From Stappia sp. (lineage in GTDB: Bacteria > Pseudomonadota > Alphaproteobacteria > Rhizobiales > Stappiaceae): a DNA stretch of 64,000 nt. Position numbers and translations under genes: made by a program. This document shows positions 29,285-38,221 of this stretch, piece by piece (the first letter of the stretch is position 1; the number at the start of each line of letters is the position of its first letter). The stretch lies in the NCBI GenBank assembly GCA_002722295.1, contig PBLF01000035.1:1-64000 (forward strand). The letters run 5' to 3'. The notes beneath the pieces are model-generated. The model was given only the letters and a program-made list of their open reading frames with translations. It was not told the DNA's origin and made no database searches.

Positions 29285-30181
29285 ATGGCTAGGATCGGAT
29301 TCGTCGGACTGGGCAACATGGGCGGGCCGATGGCCGCCAATCTCGTCAAGGCCGGCCACGAGGTGAAGGGGCTCGACCTTTCCGATGAGGCGCGCGCAAG
29401 GCTTGCGGAAGCCGGCGGCACGCCGGTGACGAGCATCGCTGAGATGGCCGCCGATGCGGAGGTCATCGTCACGATGCTTCCGGCCGGCGCCCATGTGCGC
29501 AAGGTATATGGCGACGAGGACGGCATCTTCGCCCATGCGAAGGCTGGAACGCTTCTGATCGACAGCTCCACGATCGACGTGGACAGCGCCCGCGCGGTCG
29601 CCGAGGGCGCCAGGGCCGCGGGCATGGCCATGGTGGACGCGCCGGTTTCCGGTGGCGTTGGCGGTGCCACGGCCGGGACGCTGACGTTCATGGTGGGCGG
29701 TCCGGACGAGGCGTTCGAGGCGGCCAGGCCCTATCTCGACGTGATGGGCAAGACGATCGTTCATGCCGGCGGACCGGGCAACGGCCAGGCCGCCAAGATC
29801 TGCAACAACATGCTGCTCGGCATTTCCATGATCGGCGTGTGCGAGGCGTTCGTTCTGGCCGAGCGACTCGGTCTCGATCACCAGAAGCTCTACGACATTT
29901 CCTCCACAGCCTCGGGCCAGTGCTGGTCGCTGACGAGCTACTGCCCCGTTCCGGGACCGTTGCCGGCCTCGCCCGCCAACCGCGACTACCAGCCCGGTTT
30001 CGCGGCGGCGATGATGCTCAAGGACCTGAAGCTCGCCCAGGAGGCGGCCAGCACCTCCGGGGCGTCCACGCCGCTCGGGGCGGAGGCTGCCGCGCTTTAC
30101 AACATGTTCTGCAATGCGGGCGAGGGCGGAACGGACTTCTCGGGCATCATCCGTTTCCTGCGCGGCGCGCAGGAGGGATAG
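29285..30181 (+). CDS. mmsB: 3-hydroxyisobutyrate dehydrogenase
   Basis: A 298-residue beta-hydroxyacid dehydrogenase. The NAD-binding motif is GFVGLGNMGGPMAANLVKAG, the substrate motif DAPVSGGVGGATAGTLTFMV, and the catalytic lysine is Lys171 in GQAAKICNNMLLG. The C-terminal CPVPGPLPASPANRDYQPGF is typical of MmsB within this family. It oxidises 3-hydroxyisobutyrate to methylmalonate semialdehyde. The gene ends in TAG and is followed by a terminator, closing the valine operon. Confidence 0.93.
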   Translation: MARIGFVGLGNMGGPMAANLVKAGHEVKGLDLSDEARARLAEAGGTPVTSIAEMAADAEVIVTMLPAGAHVRKVYGDEDGIFAHAKAGTLLIDSSTIDVDSARAVAEGARAAGMAMVDAPVSGGVGGATAGTLTFMVGGPDEAFEAARPYLDVMGKTIVHAGGPGNGQAAKICNNMLLGISMIGVCEAFVLAERLGLDHQKLYDISSTASGQCWSLTSYCPVPGPLPASPANRDYQPGFAAAMMLKDLKLAQEAASTSGASTPLGAEAAALYNMFCNAGEGGTDFSGIIRFLRGAQEG

Positions 30182-30225
30182 GGCGGGAAACGCCGGATCA
30201 GGTGCCCGAAAGGGTTGCGCTTGCT

Positions 30226-30258
30226 ACAGCCGGGTCCCGACGGGATCCGGCTGTCTTT
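30226..30258 (+). terminator. Rho-independent terminator after mmsB
   Basis: A stem of ACAGCCGG with CCGGCTGT, extended by CCC/GGG pairs around a short loop, is followed by CTTTT. Confidence 0.8.
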
Positions 30259-30408
30259 TCAAGGTTCGGGCACCTTCTCATGGTAAATTCGAGGTAAATC
30301 GACCCATCCTGCAACGCATTTGCGCGTTAACCTGAGATTTAGTCTCCTTTTTAAGCGGATTTTAGAGGCCTCCGGCTACATTGCTCCTCAAGGTGACAAA
30401 AAACGCAC

Positions 30409-30436
30409 CGCAAACAATACATGAGGCGCAAACAAT
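30409..30436 (+). promoter_or_regulatory. Direct repeat CGCAAACAAT overlapping the ldtR start
   Basis: Two identical 10-base copies at 30409-30418 and 30427-30436, 18 bases apart; the second overlaps the ATG at 30435. The inverse complement of its core (ATTGTTTG) recurs at 31205-31212 upstream of the L,D-transpeptidase gene. This makes it a candidate LdtR binding element (inference). Confidence 0.5.
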
Positions 30437-30947
30437 GTTGACGGCAAATAAGGCGGCTGAAGCTGTTACGCAGGCCGAAGACGGAGACGACATCAAGCCG
30501 TTGTACCTGGAGGCACTGACGCTCGTCGAGCGTCTGCATCGCCGGTTGCTTGATGTCATCAAGGACGAGTTCGACCGTGAAGGTCGCAATGACGTGAACA
30601 GCGTGCAGGCACTGCTGCTGTTCAACATCGGCGACGCCGAGCTGACCGCTGGCGAGCTGCGCACGCGTGGCTACTATCTCGGGTCCAACGTGTCCTACAA
30701 TCTGAAGAAGCTTGTGGACATGGGCTTCATCCATCACCGCCGCTCGCGTACCGACCGTCGTTCGGTCCGCGTCAGCCTGACGGACAAGGGCCTGGATGTG
30801 GCGCGCAAGGTGGCGGCCCTCTACGAGCGGCACATGCTGTCGGTCGAGCAGGTGGGCGAGATCGGCCCGGACGACTTCAAGGTCCTCAACCGCTCGCTGC
30901 GTCGCCTGGAGCGTTTCTGGACCGACCAGATCCTCTACCGGCTCTGA
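30435..30947 (+). CDS. ldtR: MarR family regulator LdtR
   Basis: A winged-helix MarR-type regulator of 170 residues. The DNA-binding region runs from NSVQALLLFNIGDAELTAGE through RGYYLGSNVSYNLKKLVDMG to the wing HHRRSRTDRRSVRVSLTDKG. The YYLGSNVSYNLKKLVDMGF core is what I know from LdtR, described in Candidatus Liberibacter asiaticus and Sinorhizobium as a regulator of an L,D-transpeptidase and osmotic tolerance. The next gene on the same strand is an L,D-transpeptidase, matching that pairing. TGAGG precedes the ATG by 8 bases. A strong terminator follows. Confidence 0.9.
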   Translation: MLTANKAAEAVTQAEDGDDIKPLYLEALTLVERLHRRLLDVIKDEFDREGRNDVNSVQALLLFNIGDAELTAGELRTRGYYLGSNVSYNLKKLVDMGFIHHRRSRTDRRSVRVSLTDKGLDVARKVAALYERHMLSVEQVGEIGPDDFKVLNRSLRRLERFWTDQILYRL

Positions 30948-30986
30948 TACGTCGCTTCCGCGAGAGTGGAACATGACGTGCTCACC

Positions 30987-31027
30987 AACGGGTCGCCCCG
31001 ATCGACGGGGTGGCCCGTTGTGCTTTT
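30987..31027 (+). terminator. Rho-independent terminator after ldtR
   Basis: A long GC-rich stem (AACGGG..GCCCCG paired with CGGGG..CCCGTT) is followed within a few bases by CTTTT. It implies that the downstream transpeptidase gene has its own promoter. Confidence 0.75.
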
Positions 31028-31263
31028 CCGGTGGCGTTCAATGGTGTGTTCCGATGCCGTACGGCGCCGGATATGCGTGTGGGACATGAATGCGCCACAT
31101 TGGAGTGCATATGGACATGGAGAAATTGACGCAGCGCCCCTGCGCCGCGTTGGCCCGTTTCCGGTGTTTCCGATTGCTGTCCGGGCGGGCCTGCAGCGCG
31201 CGTGATTGTTTGTTAAGGTCATCACGCTACGCCTGATGTCATTCTTCCGACTGGGCAATCCGG
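31028..31263 (+). promoter_or_regulatory. Promoter region of the second L,D-transpeptidase gene
   Basis: Together with the terminator this is a 316-base gap after ldtR. No gene is supportable. It holds ATTGTTTG at 31205-31212, the inverse complement of the CAAACAAT repeat found at ldtR. TTAAGG and TGATTG-like AT-rich steps nearby could be part of a promoter, but I cannot assign hexamers with confidence. Confidence 0.45.
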
Positions 31264-32637
31264 ATGCGGGAACGCGTCCGGCACGGCGACGAGACTGGAG
31301 TGGACGTGGTGGGAACTGGACGAGGCCTGACCTTCGAAGCGCGCAAGGGCGCGCGCAGCCTTGCACGCAAGACCATGGTTCTTGCATCGGTGGTCGCGGG
31401 CGTTGCCGTCGGCCAGGCCCCGTGGGGCACGGCATCCGCGCAGACTGCGCTGCAGGGAATCATCCAGCAGAACCAGCAGCGGGTCGAGTGGCGTGACCAA
31501 TTCGACACGATGACGATGCGCAGCCTTCAGTCGGTCGAATCCTCCTATCCGACCCTGTCGCCGGATACGGCCTCCTATGTGGAGACCGCGATCCAGCGAT
31601 ACACGGCAATCGTCCAGCAGGGCGGGTGGAACAGTGTATCCAGCGGTCGCAAGGCCATGCGGCTCGGCGCGCGCGAGGACAATGTCGTGTCCCTGCGCCG
31701 CAGGCTGATGGTTTCGGGCGACCTCGAGCAGACGGCCGGCCTGTCGAGCACCTTTGATTCCTATGTCGACGCCGCCGTGCGCCGTTTCCAGATCCGGCAC
31801 GGGCTGACACCGGACGGCGTCGTGGGCAAGTCGACCATCGAGGCGCTGAACGTTCCGGCCCAGGTGCGCCTGTCCCAGCTCGAGACCAACCTGGTGCGCC
31901 TGCGTTCCATGTCGGGCTTTCTCGGCGACCGCTACGTGATGGTCAACATTCCCGCCGCCGAGATCGAGGCGGTGGAGAACGGGCGCGTGCGGTCGCGCCA
32001 TACGGCTGTCGTCGGCAAGATCGACCGCCAGACGCCGATCCTGAATTCCTCGATCTACGAGCTGAATTTCAATCCCTACTGGACGGTGCCCGTTTCGATC
32101 ATCCGCAAGGACCTCATCCCGAAGATGAAGCAGGACCCCGAGTACCTGCAGAAGAACCGGATCCGCATCTTCGACTGGAAGGGCAACGAGCTGTCCTGGC
32201 AGCAGATCGACTGGAACACGGACGAGGCGACCAAGTACCAGTTCCGGCAGGAGCCGGGCGAGATCAACTCGCTGGGGTCGGTGCGCATCAATTTCCACAA
32301 CAAGCACCAGGTCTATCTGCACGACACGCCGTCCAAGTCGCTGTTCGGCTCCGACTATCGCTTCCATTCCTCGGGCTGCGTGCGCGTGCAGAACGTGCGC
32401 GAGCTGATCACGTGGCTTCTGGCCAGCACCACGCCGGACTGGAACCGGGCCCGTGTGGACCAGACGATCCGCTCCGGCGAGCGTGAGGACGTGAAGCTTC
32501 AGTCCAAGATCCCGATCTACATGACCTACATCACTGCCTGGGCGACCGCCGAGGGCGTGGTGCATTTCCGCGATGACATCTACGACCGCGACGGCTACGG
32601 CCTGACGGGGCCGGAGACGGGAGTCGCCTTGCAGTGA
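31264..32637 (+). CDS. L,D-transpeptidase, YcbB-like, with peptidoglycan-binding domain
   Basis: A 457-residue envelope enzyme. An N-terminal membrane anchor or signal sequence (residues 38-60, MVLASVVAGVAVGQAPWGTA) is followed by a peptidoglycan-binding domain (about 131-195, with YVDAAVRRFQIRHGLTPDG) and a YkuD catalytic domain. The active site has His353 (YLHDTPSKSLF) and nucleophile Cys372 in YRFHSSGCVRVQNV, the YcbB arrangement. It forms 3-3 cross-links. ldtR immediately upstream is its likely regulator. The ATG at 31264 lacks a good ribosome-binding site; GTG at 31306 has CTGGAG before it and may be the true start. Confidence 0.9.
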   Translation: MRERVRHGDETGVDVVGTGRGLTFEARKGARSLARKTMVLASVVAGVAVGQAPWGTASAQTALQGIIQQNQQRVEWRDQFDTMTMRSLQSVESSYPTLSPDTASYVETAIQRYTAIVQQGGWNSVSSGRKAMRLGAREDNVVSLRRRLMVSGDLEQTAGLSSTFDSYVDAAVRRFQIRHGLTPDGVVGKSTIEALNVPAQVRLSQLETNLVRLRSMSGFLGDRYVMVNIPAAEIEAVENGRVRSRHTAVVGKIDRQTPILNSSIYELNFNPYWTVPVSIIRKDLIPKMKQDPEYLQKNRIRIFDWKGNELSWQQIDWNTDEATKYQFRQEPGEINSLGSVRINFHNKHQVYLHDTPSKSLFGSDYRFHSSGCVRVQNVRELITWLLASTTPDWNRARVDQTIRSGEREDVKLQSKIPIYMTYITAWATAEGVVHFRDDIYDRDGYGLTGPETGVALQ

Positions 32638-32825
32638 CGGCGTCCGGCCCGCGTGGTGAGGTCTATTTCGAATTTCAGGCGCTCGGACGTCAGGTCAAGG
32701 TCACGGCAATCGACGCCGGCAGCGGCGTCGAGGTCGTGGTGATCGGGCCGGTGCAGGCAAGTCGCGCCGATCTCCAGCAGCTTGCCATGCGCAAGCTGCA
32801 GAGGAGGCTCGCCGGCGAATCCTGA
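32634..32825 (+). CDS. Small conserved protein of unknown function (DUF6898-like)
   Basis: A 63-residue protein (MTASGPRGEVYFEFQALGRQ, ending QLAMRKLQRRLAGES). The GTG start overlaps the transpeptidase stop as GTGA, so translation is probably coupled. The sequence pattern (E-V-Y-F-E-F, then V-V-V-I-G-P) resembles a small alphaproteobacterial family often found near glyA; this is from memory. No catalytic motif is visible. Confidence 0.7.
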   Translation: MTASGPRGEVYFEFQALGRQVKVTAIDAGSGVEVVVIGPVQASRADLQQLAMRKLQRRLAGES

Positions 32826-33190
32826 TCGGCGACGATTGCCGCCGGATGTCTGTTCCTTTTGCGTTCACGATGGGTTGAAGATCCGCTTCTCCGGGCCAGA
32901 TGGCCGGGGGAGGGCGTTTTCGCGCGCCTGAATGCCGGCAATTTGCCTTGGTTCACCCTGGAGCCTGTGCTATTTGCGGAGCCCCTGCACCGGGTTACGG
33001 GGTGCGTCGAGGCAGCCATCCGCGGATGGTCCCGACCGGTGGCGGGAACGGGCAGTTGGACAGGCGATCGCTCGAACGGACGATCGTGCAACGGCGGACC
33101 GGACCTCAGGGGGCCGGAAGCCGTCGTGACGGGCCCGGTAAGCGGCGCAGGCCGGTTTCTTTGACTTCAGGATGCGAGAGGGACCCGACG
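32826..33190 (+). promoter_or_regulatory. Long structured leader of glyA
   Basis: A 365-base gap with no supportable gene. A weak sigma-70-like promoter can be read (TTGGTT at 32948-32953, 17-base spacer, TATTTG at 32971-32976), which would leave a leader of about 205 bases. That leader is rich in inverted repeats: GCACC/GGTGC around 32985-33005, ATCCGCGGAT near 33018, and CGATCG repeated around 33065-33087. I do not recognise a glycine, THF or SAM riboswitch. Confidence 0.4.
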
Positions 33191-34507
<1,317 letters not shown>

Positions 34508-34520
34508 GAATACGGATGAA

Positions 34521-34542
34521 GGGCCGGTTCCTCCGGCCCTTT
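34521..34542 (+). terminator. First hairpin of a tandem pair after glyA
   Basis: A 7-bp perfect stem (GGGCCGG / CCGGCCC) with a 5-base loop followed by TTT, 13 bases past the glyA stop. Confidence 0.65.
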
Positions 34543-34556
34543 CCATGACATCGTCA

Positions 34557-34579
34557 GGTCCGGGTACGCCCGGACCTTT
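34557..34579 (+). terminator. Second hairpin of the glyA-nrdR tandem pair
   Basis: An 8-bp perfect stem (GGTCCGGG / CCCGGACC) with a 4-base loop followed by TTT, ending 21 bases before the nrdR start. With the first hairpin it forms a tandem terminator or attenuator. Confidence 0.6.
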
Positions 34580-34600
34580 CGAGTGGAGCTCGAACCACGC

Positions 34601-35077
34601 ATGAAATGCCCCTATTGCGGTTGTGACGACACGCAGGTGAAGGATTCGCGTCCCACGGAGGACAACACAGCGATCCGTCGCCGGCGTGTGTGTGGGGAGT
34701 GCGGAGGACGGTTCACCACCTTCGAGCGGATTCAGCTTCGCGAACTGACGGTGATTAAGAACAACGGTCGCCGCGTTCCCTTCGATCGCGACAAGCTCGA
34801 CCGATCGATCCGCATCGCCACGCGCAAGCGGCCTGTCGACCCCGATGCGCTTGAGCGCATGGTCAGCGGCATCGTGCGCCAGCTTGAGAGCTCCGGTGAG
34901 AGCGATATTCGCGCGGCCGATATCGGCAATCTCGTGATGGAGGGGCTCAAGACCCTCGACGACGTGGCCTACGTGCGCTTTGCCTCCGTTTACAAGAACT
35001 TCCGGGAAGCCAGGGATTTCGAGGCGCTTCTCGACGAGCTGAGCGGGCCGGAGGCGCCGCCCGCTCGCGAAAGCTGA
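34601..35077 (+). CDS. nrdR: Transcriptional repressor NrdR
   Basis: A 158-residue protein with an N-terminal zinc ribbon ([20 protein letters not shown], then [17 protein letters not shown]) and an ATP-cone domain ([20 protein letters not shown], then [17 protein letters not shown]). NrdR binds ATP/dATP and represses ribonucleotide reductase genes. The ATG at 34601 begins exactly at the zinc ribbon; an upstream in-frame start at 34583 adds six unlikely residues. It lies between glyA and ribD, the standard alphaproteobacterial position. Confidence 0.95.
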   Translation: MKCPYCGCDDTQVKDSRPTEDNTAIRRRRVCGECGGRFTTFERIQLRELTVIKNNGRRVPFDRDKLDRSIRIATRKRPVDPDALERMVSGIVRQLESSGESDIRAADIGNLVMEGLKTLDDVAYVRFASVYKNFREARDFEALLDELSGPEAPPARES

Positions 35078-35092
35078 CCGGCGGGCAAAACG

Positions 35093-36229
35093 TTGAGTGA
35101 AACGAACGCACGGGACGATGCCCGGTTCATGGCCGCAGCGGCCGCCTATGCACGCAGGGGACTTGGCAAGGTCTGGCCCAATCCGGCGGTCGGCGCGATC
35201 ATCGTGCGTGACGACGGAGACGGGCCGCGCGTCGTCGGGCGCGGCAACACCCAGCCGCCGGGCGGACCTCATGCCGAGGTCGTCGCCCTTCGCCAGGCCG
35301 CAGATCTTGCCCGTGGCGCCACCTGCTACGTGACGCTCGAGCCCTGCTCGCACCAGGGTCGCACGGGACCGTGCGCCGTCGCGCTCGCCGAGGCCGGCGT
35401 GAAGCGTGTGGTGATCGGCCTGCTTGATCCCAATCCGCGCGTGGCCGGGCGCGGCGTGTCCATGCTCGAGGCCGGTGGTGTCGAGGTCTGTGTTGCCAGC
35501 GGCGAGGCTGCAAGGCTCGCGGCGGAGCTGCACGCGGGCCACGTGCGCCGCGTTACCGACGGGCGCCCCCATGTCATTCTGAAGCTTGCGGTCTCCAGGG
35601 ACGGGTACATCGGCCGTCCCGGAAACGGGCAGGTCCTGATCACCGGCGAGGACGTGTTCCGCCGTGTCCACGTCTTGCGCGCCGAGTGCGACGGGATTCT
35701 CGTCGGCATAGGAACCGTTCTCGAGGACGACCCCAGTCTGTCGTGCCGGCTGCCGGGGCTCACGCATCGCTCCCCGGTGCGGGTGGTGCTCGATACCGAG
35801 GCGCGGCTGCCGCTTTCCTCGACGCTGGTGAAGACGGCGGAGAGCATTCCCGTGTGGGTCGTGGTGGGGGCGGATGCCGATCCCGAGCGCCTTGAGGCGC
35901 TGACGGCGGCCGGCTGCATGCTCATTCGCCTTGCACGGCCGGAAGGCCAGCGTCTCGATCCCCATGCGGTCATGCGGGCGCTCGGACAGCGCGGTCTGAC
36001 ACGATTGCTGGTCGAGGGTGGGGCAGGGGTTGCCAGATCGCTGATGGATGCCGATCTGGCGGATGAGATCTGCATCTCGCGCGGCGATGTGGAGATTGGC
36101 GACGGAGGATTGCGTCCTTTCGTCGACCGGGACCTGTCGCTTGTCGCGGACCTTGGGCGCCATGAACTCGGGTTTGCCTTTCCCGCGGGGCGGGACACCA
36201 TGATGCGTTACGTGCGCAAGAGGAGCTGA
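35093..36229 (+). CDS. ribD: Bifunctional diaminohydroxyphosphoribosylaminopyrimidine deaminase / 5-amino-6-(5-phosphoribosylamino)uracil reductase
   Basis: A 378-residue riboflavin enzyme with two domains. The N-terminal cytidine-deaminase-like domain binds zinc through HAEVVAL and CYVTLEPCSHQGRTGPC. The C-terminal RibD reductase domain has HVILKLAVSRDGYIGRPGNG and TRLLVEGGAGVARSLMDADL. The family's D-x-x-F-M opening (DDARFMAAAAAYARRG) is included only if translation starts at the TTG at 35093; the next ATG, at 35129, would lose it. It is followed directly by ribE. Confidence 0.93.
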   Translation: MSETNARDDARFMAAAAAYARRGLGKVWPNPAVGAIIVRDDGDGPRVVGRGNTQPPGGPHAEVVALRQAADLARGATCYVTLEPCSHQGRTGPCAVALAEAGVKRVVIGLLDPNPRVAGRGVSMLEAGGVEVCVASGEAARLAAELHAGHVRRVTDGRPHVILKLAVSRDGYIGRPGNGQVLITGEDVFRRVHVLRAECDGILVGIGTVLEDDPSLSCRLPGLTHRSPVRVVLDTEARLPLSSTLVKTAESIPVWVVVGADADPERLEALTAAGCMLIRLARPEGQRLDPHAVMRALGQRGLTRLLVEGGAGVARSLMDADLADEICISRGDVEIGDGGLRPFVDRDLSLVADLGRHELGFAFPAGRDTMMRYVRKRS

Positions 36230-36232
36230 GCC

Positions 36233-36826
36233 ATGTTTACCGGCATCGTCACCGACATCGGCCGCATCGAGTCGGTGGAGAAGATCCCGGCCGGGCTGCG
36301 GACCCGGATCGCGACAGCCTACGACCCCGCAACCATCGAGATCGGCGCGTCGATTGCCTGTGCCGGCGTGTGTCACACGGTGACGGCGAAGGGCGGAAAC
36401 GGCTGGTTCGAGGTGGAATCGGCCGCCGAGACGCTGCGCCTTACCACGGTGCGGGACTGGGCGACGGGCGACCGGGTCAACCTGGAACGATCGCTGAAGA
36501 TCGGCGACGAGCTCGGCGGACACATCGTGCAGGGGCATGTCGATGGCGTTGCGGAGATCCTGGAGCGTGTCGACCACCCGGACAGCGTGTTCTTTCGCTT
36601 TCGCGCCCCGGCCGAATGCGCGCCCTTCATAGCGAAGAAGGGCGGCATCGCGCTGGACGGCGCCTCTCTCACGGTCAATGACGTCGAGGGGGACACCTTC
36701 ACCGTGTTCCTGATCCCGCACACGCTGTCCGCCACCACCTGGGCCGAGCGCAAGGCGGGCGACAAGGTGAATCTCGAGGTGGACATGATGGCGCGCTATG
36801 CCGCGCGGCTCGCGGAATACCGCTGA
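36233..36826 (+). CDS. ribE: Riboflavin synthase, alpha chain
   Basis: A 197-residue enzyme made of two lumazine-binding repeats. The first begins MFTGIVTDIGRIESVEKIPA and the second is marked by GGHIVQGHVDGVAEILERVD; each carries the G-x-S/C-x-x-x-x-G-V-C/S-H-T-V-like active loop (SIACAGVCHTVTA and IALDGASLTVNDVEG). It dismutates two 6,7-dimethyl-8-ribityllumazine molecules to riboflavin. It starts 3 bases after the ribD stop, so the two genes are co-translated. Confidence 0.95.
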   Translation: MFTGIVTDIGRIESVEKIPAGLRTRIATAYDPATIEIGASIACAGVCHTVTAKGGNGWFEVESAAETLRLTTVRDWATGDRVNLERSLKIGDELGGHIVQGHVDGVAEILERVDHPDSVFFRFRAPAECAPFIAKKGGIALDGASLTVNDVEGDTFTVFLIPHTLSATTWAERKAGDKVNLEVDMMARYAARLAEYR

Positions 36827-37039
36827 GGCGTCGCTGCAAACCGGCCCGCCCGCCGGCGCATGGCCGGGCGGCGCAATCTGGTCTGGACAAATGGCCGGCG
36901 TCGTGGTTCCTACCCGCACCTTGCCCTCCGGAACGATCCCGACGCGCGCCCTCGTGGCGCGATCCGCGTTGTTCCCCCAGGGCCCCGATCCTCGCGTGCC
37001 GCCTTGCGGACGCCCAAGACAAAGCAGGGAAGACCTCCA

Positions 37040-37486
37040 ATGTCCGCTCCCAAGATCCTTGTCATCGACGCGCGCTTCTACGATGACATTTCCGACGCGC
37101 TGGTGAAGGGCGCCATGGCTGTCCTGGAGACCGCCGGCGCCGATGTGACCCGCGTGTCCGTGCCCGGCGTTCTGGAAATTCCGGCCGCACTTGCCATGGC
37201 GCTTGCCGCGATGGACGGGGGCGATGCCGACTACGACGGCTTTGTGCTGCTCGGCTGTGTCATTCGCGGCGAGACGACCCATTACGACATCGTCGCCAAT
37301 GAGTCGGCACGCGCCGTGATGGAGCTGACCATCGATGCCGCGCTGCCGGTGGGCAATGGCATTCTCACGGTCGAGAACGACGAGCAGGCGTGGGCGCGGG
37401 CCGATCCCGCGCGCAAGGACAAGGGCGGGGCCGCTGCCCGTGCCGCCCTCGACATGATCGACGTGCGCGACCGTCTCGGAGCCTGA
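37040..37486 (+). CDS. ribH: 6,7-dimethyl-8-ribityllumazine synthase
   Basis: A 148-residue lumazine synthase: [20 protein letters not shown], the substrate loop [15 protein letters not shown], and [20 protein letters not shown] with the catalytic histidine. It makes the substrate for RibE. The ATG at 37040 is chosen by family length; 213 bases without a gene separate it from ribE. That gap shows no recognisable FMN riboswitch. Confidence 0.95.
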   Translation: MSAPKILVIDARFYDDISDALVKGAMAVLETAGADVTRVSVPGVLEIPAALAMALAAMDGGDADYDGFVLLGCVIRGETTHYDIVANESARAVMELTIDAALPVGNGILTVENDEQAWARADPARKDKGGAAARAALDMIDVRDRLGA

Positions 37487-37490
37487 CCCC

Positions 37491-38054
37491 ATGACGGACG
37501 ACCGCACCCCGGCGCGCCCGGAACGGGCCATCAAACCGGCAAACAAGCGTGGCGCCGCCCGTCTCGGCGCCGTGCAGGCGCTTTATCAGATGGATGTGGG
37601 CGGCTCCATGCTCGCCGACGTCCTGGCCGAGTTCGAGGCATTCCGCCTTGGAAGCGAGCTTGACGGCGAGCAGTACCGGGAAGCGGATCCGGCGTGGTTC
37701 CGCGATCTGGTGAAGGGCGTCGTGGCCGAGCAGCGTCGCCTCGATCCCGAAATCCACCGGGCACTCGTTGCCGGCTGGCCGCTGAAGCGGATCGACACCA
37801 CCCTTCGCGCAATTCTGCGCGCCGGGGCCTACGAGCTCATGTGCATGACGATCGTGCCCGCCCGCGTCGTCATCAGCGAGTACATCGACGTCGCGCGTGC
37901 CTTCTACGAGGGCGACGAGCCGCGCATGGTCAATGGCGTGCTCGACCGGATCGCCCATACGCATCGTGCAGAGGAGTTCGGCGCTGCCGCCCAGGCAGGG
38001 AATGCCGTGGCGGGGCAGAGCGAGGGCAACAACGACGGGCCGGCCGGGAACTGA
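37491..38054 (+). CDS. nusB: Transcription antitermination factor NusB
   Basis: A 187-residue NusB. The RNA-binding helix [20 protein letters not shown] is preceded by a basic Pro-rich tail. [17 protein letters not shown] and [30 protein letters not shown] are the core signatures. NusB with NusE (S10) binds boxA in rRNA leaders. The C-terminal 30 residues are an Ala/Gly-rich extension. It starts 4 bases after ribH, the standard ribH-nusB pair. Confidence 0.95.
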   Translation: MTDDRTPARPERAIKPANKRGAARLGAVQALYQMDVGGSMLADVLAEFEAFRLGSELDGEQYREADPAWFRDLVKGVVAEQRRLDPEIHRALVAGWPLKRIDTTLRAILRAGAYELMCMTIVPARVVISEYIDVARAFYEGDEPRMVNGVLDRIAHTHRAEEFGAAAQAGNAVAGQSEGNNDGPAGN

Positions 38055-38151
38055 TTTCCCGGCCTATGGCTGCCATCACACATTCGATAGTTTCGATATG
38101 AAATGCTGGTCAGGCATGGGGCGGGCAGGATAGGCTCTCGCTCCTGCCTGA

Positions 38152-38168
38152 CGAGTCGTTGCGACTCG
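38152..38168. promoter_or_regulatory. Perfect inverted repeat upstream of the MFS gene
   Basis: CGAGTCG and CGACTCG form 7-bp arms around TTG, 54 bases before the MFS start codon. Without a following T-run it is more likely an operator or leader hairpin than a terminator. Confidence 0.4.
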
Positions 38169-38221
38169 CTTTCTCGTTGCGATGCCGGCTGTCTTCCGTC
38201 GGCGACCCGGGGACTTCCAGC

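Noticed and set aside
32826-33190. Glycine or SAM riboswitch before glyA
   Set aside because: The leader is structured, but the conserved core sequences of those classes are absent.
36827-37039. FMN riboswitch upstream of ribH
   Set aside because: The conserved FMN-element segments were not recognisable in this gap or before ribD.
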